DNA from: JAGVSZ01 sp019137045
GTDB taxonomy: Bacteria > Pseudomonadota > Gammaproteobacteria > Burkholderiales > SG8-39
Reading direction: 5' to 3'
Length of the DNA: 64,000 nucleotides
NCBI GenBank assembly: GCA_046347635.1
Contig: JAXMFT010000007.1
Location: forward strand, 177,580 to 241,579
The translations under genes were made by a program, and so were the position numbers. Numbering within the stretch: position 1 is the stretch's first letter; every line of letters starts with the position of its first letter. A model generated the notes under the pieces. It searched no databases and was not told where the DNA came from. It was given only the letters and a program-made list of their open reading frames with translations. Positions 23,546-30,948 of the stretch are shown piece after piece.

Positions 23546-25531
23546 CTACTCCCCGCGCCCCGAGAAGGCGAGCAGGTCGCCGAGCTGCTCGTCCATCGCC
23601 AGCACCTCCTTCCGGATCGCCGCGTGGCCGCGTTCGGCCCGCCACTGTGCGTACCGCACCAGCCGGCGCGCGAGCGCCGAGCGCGGGCCGGTGGCGAGCG
23701 CGCGGCGCGCCACCGCGGCCAGGGCGCCGCCGAGGTACAGACGGCAAAGCTCGTCTTCGAGGCAGACGAGCGCTTCGAAGCTGCCGGGGTCGCCCTGGCG
23801 GCCGGACCGCCCGTAGAGCTGCCGGTCGATGCGGCGCGACTCGTGCAGCTCGGTCGCGATGACGTGCAGGCCGCCCAGCTCGGCGACGCCCTTACCGAGC
23901 CGGATGTCGGTGCCCCGGCCGGCCATGTTGGTGGCCACGGTGATCCGTCCCCGCTGCCCGGCCTGGGCGACGATCTCGGCCTCCTGCTTGTCCTGCCGGG
24001 CGTTGAGCAGCTGATGCGCCAGGCCTTCCGCCGCGAGCCGCTGGCTCAACGCCTCCGAGGCGCCCACCGAGCGCGTCCCGATCAGGACCGGCTGCCCCGC
24101 CGCGGCCGCCGCGCGCGCGCGCGCGACCACCGCGGCCCACTTCTCGTCCGCCGTGCCGTAGACCTGCACGCCCAGTCCGCGCCGCTGCACCGGACGGTTG
24201 GGCGCCACCCGCGCCACCGGCAGGCGGTAGACCGACCATAGCTCGGGCGCGATCTCGCGCGCGGTTCCCGTCATGCCGGCGAGCCGCAGGTAGCGGCGGA
24301 AGAAGCGCTGGTAGGTCATGCGCGCGACCGACGACTGCTGGCTCGTGAGCGGGACGCCCTCCTTCGCCTCGACCATCTGGTGCAACCCCTGCTCCCAGGA
24401 CCGGTCGGGCAGGATGCGCCCGGTGGACTCGTCGATGATCTGGACCTTCTCGTCACGGACGATGTAGTGCGCGTCGCGCTTGAAGACGTGGCTCGCCACC
24501 AGCGCCTGCGTCACCAGCTCCTCGCGGCGCCGCGCCCCGCGGAACGCCGCCGGCAGCGTGTCGGCCACCTCCGCGAGCGCCGCGCGCCCGGCGGGCGTGA
24601 TGCGCACGTGGCGCTCCCCGCCCTCGATCGCGAAGTGCGCGCCGGCGGCCATCCGGCCGGCCAGGGCGAGCGCCGTCTCGTACATGTCCCGCTCGGGCCC
24701 CTGGCTCGCGCGCGCCGAGATGATGAGCGGCGTGCGCGCCTCGTCGACCAGGACGCTGTCGGCTTCGTCCACGATCGCGAAGTAGAGCCCGCGCAGCACG
24801 AGCGCGCTCGCCCGCCCGCGCGCGCCGGCCACCCGCTCGATCGAGAGCTGGATGCGGTTCACCTGCGAGCCGAGGGCGATCCGGTCGCGCAGGTAATCGA
24901 AGGTGAGCTCCTTGTTCGTGCAGAACGTGACGTCGGCGCCGTAGGCCGCGCGCCGTGCCGCCGGCTCCATGCCGTTCACCACTGCGCCGACGGTCAGGCC
25001 GAGGGCCCGGTAGACCGGCCCCATCGTCTCCGCGTCGCGCGCGGTGAGGTAGTCGTTGACCGAGATGATGTGCACCGGCAGCCCCGCGAGCGCGGCGGCG
25101 CACGCGGGCAGCGTGGCGGTGAGCGTCTTTCCCTCGCCCGTGTTCATCTCCGCGATCATGCCGTTCAGCATGATCCAGCCCCCGCGCAGCTGGGAGTCGA
25201 AGTGGCGCATGCCGAGCGTTCGCCCGGCGACCTCGCGCACGAGCGCGAACGTCTGCGCGGCGAGCGCCGCGCGGAAACCCTCGCGGCGCAGCGCGACGCC
25301 GAGCGCCCGCGCGGTCGGGACGAGCTCGCGGTCGGGGAGCCGCTCCGCCTCGGGGGCGAAGCGGCGCACCGCGGCGGCGATGTCGATCCGCGCGGCCCGG
25401 CGCGCGGTCAGCCGGCGCGCGACCGGTGCCGCGATCCCGTCCGCGAGCCGGTCGAGCAGCCCGGGGCGCGCGACCTCCTGCTCCGGGTAGGCGGCGGTCG
25501 GCGCGAGCGCGGGGAGCGCGAGCTCAGACAT
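23546..25531 (-). CDS. SecA-like translocase ATPase, shortened
   Basis: The 661-residue protein keeps the SecA motor: IAEMNTGEGKTLTATLPA (Walker A 131-136), FCTNKELTFDYLRDR, AIVDEADSVLVDEARTPLII (254-270), a preprotein-crosslinking-like segment (about 275-400), LAGMTGTA, TVATNMAGRGTDIRLG (531-546) and QLYGRSGRQGDPGS (571-584). Normal SecA has about 900 residues. This one stops soon after the second RecA-like domain and lacks most of the helical scaffold/wing and the zinc C-tail that binds SecB and lipid. It overlaps the M50 gene by 8 bases, so it is likely a dedicated ATPase for that system, not the housekeeping SecA. The partner channel is unknown. Confidence 0.88.
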   Translation of the reverse strand: MSELALPALAPTAAYPEQEVARPGLLDRLADGIAAPVARRLTARRAARIDIAAAVRRFAPEAERLPDRELVPTARALGVALRREGFRAALAAQTFALVREVAGRTLGMRHFDSQLRGGWIMLNGMIAEMNTGEGKTLTATLPACAAALAGLPVHIISVNDYLTARDAETMGPVYRALGLTVGAVVNGMEPAARRAAYGADVTFCTNKELTFDYLRDRIALGSQVNRIQLSIERVAGARGRASALVLRGLYFAIVDEADSVLVDEARTPLIISARASQGPERDMYETALALAGRMAAGAHFAIEGGERHVRITPAGRAALAEVADTLPAAFRGARRREELVTQALVASHVFKRDAHYIVRDEKVQIIDESTGRILPDRSWEQGLHQMVEAKEGVPLTSQQSSVARMTYQRFFRRYLRLAGMTGTAREIAPELWSVYRLPVARVAPNRPVQRRGLGVQVYGTADEKWAAVVARARAAAAAGQPVLIGTRSVGASEALSQRLAAEGLAHQLLNARQDKQEAEIVAQAGQRGRITVATNMAGRGTDIRLGKGVAELGGLHVIATELHESRRIDRQLYGRSGRQGDPGSFEALVCLEDELCRLYLGGALAAVARRALATGPRSALARRLVRYAQWRAERGHAAIRKEVLAMDEQLGDLLAFSGRGE

Positions 25532-27671
25532 TGAACCGCGCGAGGAAGAGCTGCCGCGCGCGCCGGTACCACTGCACGCCGAGCGGCTCCCAGCCGTGGT
25601 CGAAGCGGACGTACGCGCGCGCCCCGACGCGCAGGATGCGCCCGTCGTGAGGCAGTTCGACGTCGACCTGGAAGAAGCGCTGGGCGCTCTTGCGGCCCTC
25701 GCGGTCGCCCGGGTCGACCGCCAGCGCGCCGCCGCCCTGCGTGCCGAGCGCCGCGCTGGGAAGCTGGTCGGTCGCCGACGGCACCACGCGCCGGAGCGCG
25801 CCGCGGATCGTCGCGGGCAGGTCCTCGGCGAGCCGCAGCTGGACGGCGCGCGTCGCGTTGCGCACCAGGTCGATGTCCTGCTGCGAGACCACCGTGCGCA
25901 CGATGATCGCATCGGCGTTGACGACGTGCGCGAGCAGGTCCCCCTTCTTGAGGAAGCGCCCCGGGGCGTCCGGCGCGCCCGGATAGACGAACTCGCCCTC
26001 GGCCTTCGCCTTGATGACGAGCTCGCGCGCGCGCTCCTGCGCGCGCTCCAGGCTCTGCGCGGCGAAGCGCCGCTCCTCGTCGATGATCTCGGCGCGCACC
26101 CGGTCGGACACGATCTGCTCGCGGTGCTTGGCGTCCAGCTCGCGCACGCGCGCCTCCAGCACCTTGAGCTCGGTGGCGAGCTCGACGTCGCTCATCTCGA
26201 CCAGCACCGCGCCCGGCTTCACCCATTCGCCCGGCCGCGCGACCACGCGCTCGACGAAGCCGTCCGCGCCCACCCGCACGAAGCCCTCGTCGGGCAGCCA
26301 CACGACGCCCTGCGCCGTGGTGCGCATCGGAACCGGCACCACGAAGAGCGCGGCGAGCACGCCCAGGGCGGCGACCAGGCTCGCCGACAGCGCGCGCCGC
26401 CGCACGCGCCGCAGGCGCGGGCTGTTGAGCAGGTAGTTCGCGATCTTGACCCCCGGAACGACGAACCACGTCGCGGCGGTCAGCACCGCGAACACGACTC
26501 CGAGCAGGAGCGACTGCTCGCCGAGGAACACCAGGATGGCGATGACGACGAAGATGCGGTAGGCGAACGACGCGACCGACCAGCCGACGAACCAGGCGCG
26601 CTCGCCGCGCGTGGCGGGGGGGCGCTCGGACTCGCGCCGGCCGAACAGGTAGCGCTCCGCGAGATAGGCCCAGTACTGCGTGCTGCGGCTGCGCAGGTTG
26701 GGGATCTCGAGCCAGTCCATCAGCATGTAGTAGCCGTCGAACCGCAAGAGGGGGTTGGCGTTGAACAGGACCGTCGAGATGCCCGCAATCAGGACGATGT
26801 TGTAGAGCACGCCGCGGAGCACCCCCGGCTCCGCGGAGAGCCAGAGCAGGAGCGCGATCGAGGCGATGAAGAGCTCGACCATCATGCCCGCCGCGCCGAC
26901 GACGATGCGCTGCCACTTGCTGCGGAAAGCCCAGGCCGAGGACGCGTCCACGTACGGCACCGGCGTGAGCACCATGATCATCACGCCCATCTCGTGCACC
27001 TCGCCCCCGCGCGTCTTGACCGCGAGCGCGTGGCCGAACTCGTGCGCGAGCTTGAGGACCGGGAACACGAGCCACATCACGAGCAGGTTCTCGGGCACGA
27101 GCACGCGGTCGAGCACGTTCTCGCTCAGCTCGCGCCAGTGCGCCGCCGCCGCCGCGAGGCCGGCGCCGACCACCACGCACCAGAGCACGAACCCGAGCCA
27201 CCCCGAGAGCGGGCGCGCGAGCGGCAGCATCCGGTCGAGCAGCCGCTCGGGGTCGAAGAGCGGGATCTGCCACGCGAAGACGCTGAGCGCGCGCTTCACC
27301 GTCTTCGCCCGCTCCTGCTTCTCGCGCCGGCGGAAGAGCTCGGCCGTGTCGGGCGGCACGTCGCACTGCATGACGTCGGCGGCGTGCAGCTGGCCGAGGA
27401 GCTGTATCACCTCGTCCTGCGTCACCGCGTCGTCGCCGAGCTGCGCGAGGGCGCGCTCCCAGATGGTCTGCACGGCGGTGCGGCCATCCATCAGGCCGAT
27501 GACGAGGTACGCCGCAGGCGAAAAGCGATGGAAGCGCTCCGACGAGAGGTCCTGCAGGACGTACCAGGTCTCGCCCCGGTACTGGTGGCGGTGGATGTGC
27601 GCGTGCGCGCGCAGCCTCGGCGTCAGGTTCGCGACGCGGTACCACGAGGGGCTGAACAGCGGCTGCGCCAT
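25524..27671 (-). CDS. Membrane M50-type metalloprotease with PqqD-like N-terminus and HlyD-like C-terminus
   Basis: This is a 715-residue multi-domain protein. Residues 20-105 resemble a PqqD/RRE winged helix (YVLQDLSSERFHRFSPAAYL and GRTAVQTIWERALAQ). Hydrophobic spans run from about 155 to 420. Zinc motif HEFGH is at 210-214, and NPLLRFDGYYML (306-317) supplies the third ligand region. From about 480 there is a biotinyl-lipoyl/HlyD segment (VGADGFVERVVARPGEWVKP) with a coiled coil and a second half near 580-700. The family recalls site-2-type proteases and HlyD-fused M50 proteins near bacteriocin exporters. It probably binds, processes or passes a peptide across the inner membrane. Confidence 0.85.
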   Translation of the reverse strand: MAQPLFSPSWYRVANLTPRLRAHAHIHRHQYRGETWYVLQDLSSERFHRFSPAAYLVIGLMDGRTAVQTIWERALAQLGDDAVTQDEVIQLLGQLHAADVMQCDVPPDTAELFRRREKQERAKTVKRALSVFAWQIPLFDPERLLDRMLPLARPLSGWLGFVLWCVVVGAGLAAAAAHWRELSENVLDRVLVPENLLVMWLVFPVLKLAHEFGHALAVKTRGGEVHEMGVMIMVLTPVPYVDASSAWAFRSKWQRIVVGAAGMMVELFIASIALLLWLSAEPGVLRGVLYNIVLIAGISTVLFNANPLLRFDGYYMLMDWLEIPNLRSRSTQYWAYLAERYLFGRRESERPPATRGERAWFVGWSVASFAYRIFVVIAILVFLGEQSLLLGVVFAVLTAATWFVVPGVKIANYLLNSPRLRRVRRRALSASLVAALGVLAALFVVPVPMRTTAQGVVWLPDEGFVRVGADGFVERVVARPGEWVKPGAVLVEMSDVELATELKVLEARVRELDAKHREQIVSDRVRAEIIDEERRFAAQSLERAQERARELVIKAKAEGEFVYPGAPDAPGRFLKKGDLLAHVVNADAIIVRTVVSQQDIDLVRNATRAVQLRLAEDLPATIRGALRRVVPSATDQLPSAALGTQGGGALAVDPGDREGRKSAQRFFQVDVELPHDGRILRVGARAYVRFDHGWEPLGVQWYRRARQLFLARFNV

Positions 27672-27692
27672 CGTCCTAGCGCGCGCCGCGGC

Positions 27693-29588
27693 TCACGGCA
27701 GCCACGACCACGCGACGAGCCGCAGCGCATCGAGCGCCTGACGCGTCCAGATCCAGAGGTAGCGCCGCCGGTCGATCCCGACCTTGCCCACGCCCTCCAT
27801 GTTCGGGCGCATGCGCGGGTCGGTGCGGTCGAGCTTCGCCTCGACGCGGAAGTAGTTGCGCCCGTCCCGCGGCGTCGAGACCGGCGTGATGCCGGTGACC
27901 TCGAAGCCGATCTGCTCGTCCGGGAACGCGGCGAGCAGCAGCGCGCCGCGCTGCCCGACCCGGAGGAAGGCGACGTCGCGCTCGTCCACCTTGAGCACCA
28001 GGCGGAACTCGCTGAGCGGCGCGATCTCGAACAGCACCGTGCCCCGCTCCACCGGCGCGCCCAGCTGCTGGCTGAGGTCCCCCGAGACGACCACGCCGTC
28101 GAACGGGGCGGCGAGCGCGGTGCGCTGCAGCTGCTCCTCGACGCGCGCCACCTGCGCCTTGGCCTGCTCGAGCTGCGCGCCCAGGATCTGGACCTGGGCG
28201 TGGTTGCGATCGGCGAACGCCGAGCGCATCTGCTTTGCGAACTCCTCCTCCTGCGAGAGGTACTTGAGGCGCTCGAGCTTGAGCTCGCGATCGTCGAGGC
28301 GGGCGAGCAGCGCGCCCTTCTTCACCAGATCGCCGGCGCGGGCCGGCGCCTCGCGGATGTAGCCGTTGAACGGCGCGGTCGCGGCGAGCTGCAGCTGGGG
28401 TTCGAGCACCGTCGCCGCCGACACGCGAAATTCCCCGCGCGCGAGCGCGAGGAACCCGACCAGGGCGACGAGCGCGATAGCCGCGAGCTTCAGCCCGCCG
28501 TGGCGCGGGCCGAAGAGCTGCGCGAGCTTCTCGCGCCACCAGAACGCGAGCCGCGCGCCGAACCAGCGGTCCTCGCGCCGGTGCACGTCCAGCATCGGGC
28601 CGGCGAGACCCGCGATCGCCTCGCAGAGCTCGAGCGTCGCGGCGTCGAACGGCCGCCCGCCGGCGCGCTCGAGCGTGAGCGCGCCCGCCGGCTGGCCCGA
28701 GACGGTCATCGGCACGGTGCAGACATTGCCCGAGCCGTGCTCGGTCACGAGCGCCGCGTTCGCCCGGCGGACGAGCGGCGCGCTGCCGGCGGGCGGGGGA
28801 ACGACGATGGTCGCGTTCTGGTCCACCGCCTCGTCCATGGCCGTGGCGACCGCGCGCAGCAGGTTCGTGCGGTCCTTGAACTGCGCGCTGTGCGACACCG
28901 CGTCGATCCGGACCTGCCCGCCGTGCTGGAAGCCGATGCTCACGCGCTCGCAGTTCAGGCGCGTGGCGAGATCGGTGGCGAGCGCAGTGGCGGCTGCCGC
29001 GTAGCGCTCGTGGGCCGCCGCCGACGCGACCACTTCGAGCACCGTCTGCAGCCGGTCGCGCGTCTCGCCGACGCGCGCGACCTCCTGCTGGCAGAGCATC
29101 AGCTCCAGCCCGGCCGCGCCCCAGTGCAACTGCCGCAGGCCGGCCTGCACCTCCGCCTCCGGCCGCGCCGCGATCTCGAGGACCACCACCCCGTGCAGCA
29201 CGCCGACCGACTCGACCGGGTACCCGATCTGGAGGCTCGGCGCCGTCGCGTCCGGTGCGCCCTTGCGCGGCACCACGATGCCCCGGCGCTCCGCGAGCGC
29301 CTGCTGCGCGACCGGGGTCAGATAGCTCATGTCGCGCCGGACGTCGGGCCACACCGCCACGGCCGAATAGCTCTCGGCACCCGGCAGCCGCAGGAGCACG
29401 ACTCCGCCCAGGACGCCCGCGATCAGGCGGCACTGGATCGCGAGCCAGCTCTGGCAGTACTCGCGCGCGTCGGCAGCGCTGGCGAGCACCGCCCAGAGGG
29501 TGGCGTCCTGCCCTCCCGCAGCGCTCGCGCCGGGGATCGAACGGGGGCCGGACGGCCCCCGGCCAGCGCTCGACATGGGGGCGCTCAT
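27693..29588 (-). CDS. Inner-membrane HlyD-type adaptor with N-terminal GAF-like domains
   Basis: The 631-residue protein has two GAF-like regions (about 30-170 and 180-335; YCQSWLAIQCRLIAGVLGG and LATRLNCERVSIGFQHGGQV). A single membrane span follows (LKLAAIALVALVGFLAL, 366-384), then a HlyD module with AATAPFNGYIREAPARAGDL, a coiled coil, LAAPFDGVVVSGDLSQQLGA and a beta-barrel. The GAF part would be cytosolic and the HlyD part periplasmic, so it may sense a ligand and gate export. It is 21 bases upstream of the M50 gene and first in the minus-strand cluster. Confidence 0.83.
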   Translation of the reverse strand: MSAPMSSAGRGPSGPRSIPGASAAGGQDATLWAVLASAADAREYCQSWLAIQCRLIAGVLGGVVLLRLPGAESYSAVAVWPDVRRDMSYLTPVAQQALAERRGIVVPRKGAPDATAPSLQIGYPVESVGVLHGVVVLEIAARPEAEVQAGLRQLHWGAAGLELMLCQQEVARVGETRDRLQTVLEVVASAAAHERYAAAATALATDLATRLNCERVSIGFQHGGQVRIDAVSHSAQFKDRTNLLRAVATAMDEAVDQNATIVVPPPAGSAPLVRRANAALVTEHGSGNVCTVPMTVSGQPAGALTLERAGGRPFDAATLELCEAIAGLAGPMLDVHRREDRWFGARLAFWWREKLAQLFGPRHGGLKLAAIALVALVGFLALARGEFRVSAATVLEPQLQLAATAPFNGYIREAPARAGDLVKKGALLARLDDRELKLERLKYLSQEEEFAKQMRSAFADRNHAQVQILGAQLEQAKAQVARVEEQLQRTALAAPFDGVVVSGDLSQQLGAPVERGTVLFEIAPLSEFRLVLKVDERDVAFLRVGQRGALLLAAFPDEQIGFEVTGITPVSTPRDGRNYFRVEAKLDRTDPRMRPNMEGVGKVGIDRRRYLWIWTRQALDALRLVAWSWLP

Positions 29589-29936
29589 TGCGGCGAGAAC
29601 CTCTCGTCGCTGCGCGCGCGGGGTCGGATCATCCGCGCATCCCGCCCTGCGCCTTGCGCGGGGAGGTCAACCGCGCGCGCATGCCGGACCGTTGGCGCGC
29701 CGCGGACGGCGCTTGGAGGATGCGTTGCGCGAGCGCAGTCTCGCCGCCGCATCGGGCGTGGACCCCGTTCGTGCCGATTCGTCGTTGCCATGTGCCCGCC
29801 TCCGCGTGGCCGGACGTCATGGGTCTGACCCTTCGCCGGCAGACCGGGATCGTATCGGCCGGGCTACGATTTCAGCAACAGAAATAAGCCGTTGCGGCGG
29901 AAATTTGAGACGGTTTACGCACTTGCCGGACGGCGG
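29589..29936. other. Intergenic region between tRNA-Leu and the export cluster
   Basis: These 348 bases have no well-supported gene. A 68-codon minus-strand frame (29585-29791) overlaps the adaptor start by ATGA but is arginine/proline-rich with no recognisable leader or core, so I do not call it. No precursor-peptide gene for the PqqD-like domain is evident. The region should hold the cluster promoter, described separately. Confidence 0.4.
29849..29878 (-). promoter_or_regulatory. Candidate sigma-70 promoter of the SecA-like/M50/HlyD cluster
   Basis: On the minus strand TTGCTG (29878-29873) is followed after 18 bases by TACGAT (29854-29849). The expected transcript would have a leader of about 255 bases before the adaptor start at 29588. 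The match is moderate. Confidence 0.35.
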
Positions 29937-30023
29937 TGGTGCCCGGGGCCGGACTCGAACCGGCATGGGATGGAACCCGAGGGATTTTAAGTCCCTTGCG
30001 TCTACCTCTTTCGCCACCCGGGC
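29937..30023 (-). tRNA. tRNA-Leu (anticodon UAA)
   Basis: The 87-nt minus-strand sequence folds as a class II tRNA with a long variable arm. The acceptor stem is GCCCGGG/CCCGGGC, the anticodon loop CTTAAAA carries TAA at 34-36, the T-loop is TTCGAGT, and CCA is encoded at the 3' end. It is uninterrupted, although tRNA-Leu(UAA) hosts group I introns in cyanobacteria. It is the last of three tRNAs read from the pgsA side. Confidence 0.97.
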
Positions 30024-30084
30024 GCGGGCGGGCTCGCGGCGCGCCTCAACGCGCCGCGACGGCTAATCGGCCCGGCTGAACGAT

Positions 30085-30158
30085 TGGAGGCGGGGGTCGG
30101 AATCGAACCGGCGTCCACGGCTTTGCAGGCCGCTGCATGACCACTCTGCCACCCCGCC
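30085..30158 (-). tRNA. tRNA-Cys (anticodon GCA)
   Basis: This is a 74-nt minus-strand cloverleaf. The acceptor is GGCGGGG paired with CCCCGCC, the anticodon loop CTGCAAA gives GCA, the T-loop is TTCGATT, the discriminator is U, and CCA is encoded. It lies between tRNA-Gly and tRNA-Leu. Confidence 0.97.
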
Positions 30159-30248
30159 GCATGGATCGCCCGCGCGGGGGACACGCTGCCCCGGCCGGCG
30201 CGCCTGAAACGAAACGAGGGAAGACGTGGCCTTCCCTCGAGCGAAACC

Positions 30249-30324
30249 TGGAGCGGGAAACGAGTCTCGAACTCGCGACCTCAACCTTGGCAAGGTTGCG
30301 CTCTACCAACTGAGCTATTCCCGC
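30249..30324 (-). tRNA. tRNA-Gly (anticodon GCC)
   Basis: This is a 76-nt minus-strand cloverleaf. The acceptor is GCGGGAA/TTCCCGC, the D-arm is GCTCAGTTGGTAGAGC, the anticodon loop TTGCCAA gives GCC, the T-loop is TTCGAGA, and CCA is encoded. It is the first tRNA after pgsA and is probably part of the same transcript. Confidence 0.97.
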
Positions 30325-30363
30325 GTCGCGAAAGCGAATTTTAGCGATCGCGCAGCGGCGCGG

Positions 30364-30945
30364 TCAAGCTCGCCCGCCCCTGCCGAAGGCCTGCGGAGCG
30401 GCCAGTTTGAGGTAATACGCCATGGAGACGATGGTCAGCGCGGCCGCGAGGTAGATGAGCCACGTGCCCACGCGGGCCGGACTGAACCACGCGCCGACCG
30501 GGTCGTGGTAGAGCAGCATCGGGATCGCGACGAGCTGGGCGACGGTCTTGATCTTGCCCAGGAGATTGACCGCGACGCTCTTCGCCTGCCCCACTTTCGC
30601 CATCCACTCCCTGAGCGCGGAGATCGTGATCTCGCGGCCGATGATGATGACCGCGATGTAGCCGGAGACCCGCGCCAGCTCCACGAGCAGGATCAGCGCC
30701 GCCGCGACGATCAGCTTGTCCGCGACCGGGTCGAGGAAGGCACCGAACGCCGAGGTCTGGTTCAGCCGGCGCGCGAGATAGCCGTCGAGCCAGTCGGTGA
30801 CCGCGGCCGCGGCGAACAGCACGCATGCGTACAGGTTCCTGTCGTGCGCAGGGAGCCAGGCGTCCGGGAGGTAGAACAGGGCGACGAGCAGCGGGATCGC
30901 GATGATGCGCAGCCAGGTGAGGAGGTTGGGAACGTTGACCGGCAT
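30364..30945 (-). CDS. pgsA: Phosphatidylglycerophosphate synthase
   Basis: The 193-residue membrane protein starts MPVNVPNLLTWLRIIAIPLL. It carries the CDP-alcohol phosphotransferase motif as VTDWLDGYLARRLNQTSAFG then AFLDPVADK (DGxxAR...GxxxDxxxD). It makes PGP from CDP-diacylglycerol and glycerol-3-phosphate for phosphatidylglycerol synthesis. It starts 3 bases after uvrC and precedes the tRNA trio, an order also found in other beta- and gammaproteobacteria. Confidence 0.95.
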   Translation of the reverse strand: MPVNVPNLLTWLRIIAIPLLVALFYLPDAWLPAHDRNLYACVLFAAAAVTDWLDGYLARRLNQTSAFGAFLDPVADKLIVAAALILLVELARVSGYIAVIIIGREITISALREWMAKVGQAKSVAVNLLGKIKTVAQLVAIPMLLYHDPVGAWFSPARVGTWLIYLAAALTIVSMAYYLKLAAPQAFGRGGRA

Positions 30946-30948
30946 GGC

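Noticed and set aside
29585..29791. 68-codon ORF overlapping the GAF-HlyD start, considered as a precursor peptide
   Set aside because: It has no recognisable leader/core pattern and no ribosome site, and its arginine/proline-rich composition matches random GC-rich frames.
25596..29828. 1410-codon plus-strand open frame antisense to the M50 and GAF-HlyD genes
   Set aside because: It is an artefact of high GC at third positions. The translation is rich in Arg/His/Asp without domains, while the minus strand codes for clear protein families.
29937..30023. Group I intron in tRNA-Leu(UAA)
   Set aside because: The tRNA folds completely in 87 nt with an intact anticodon loop; no insertion is present.
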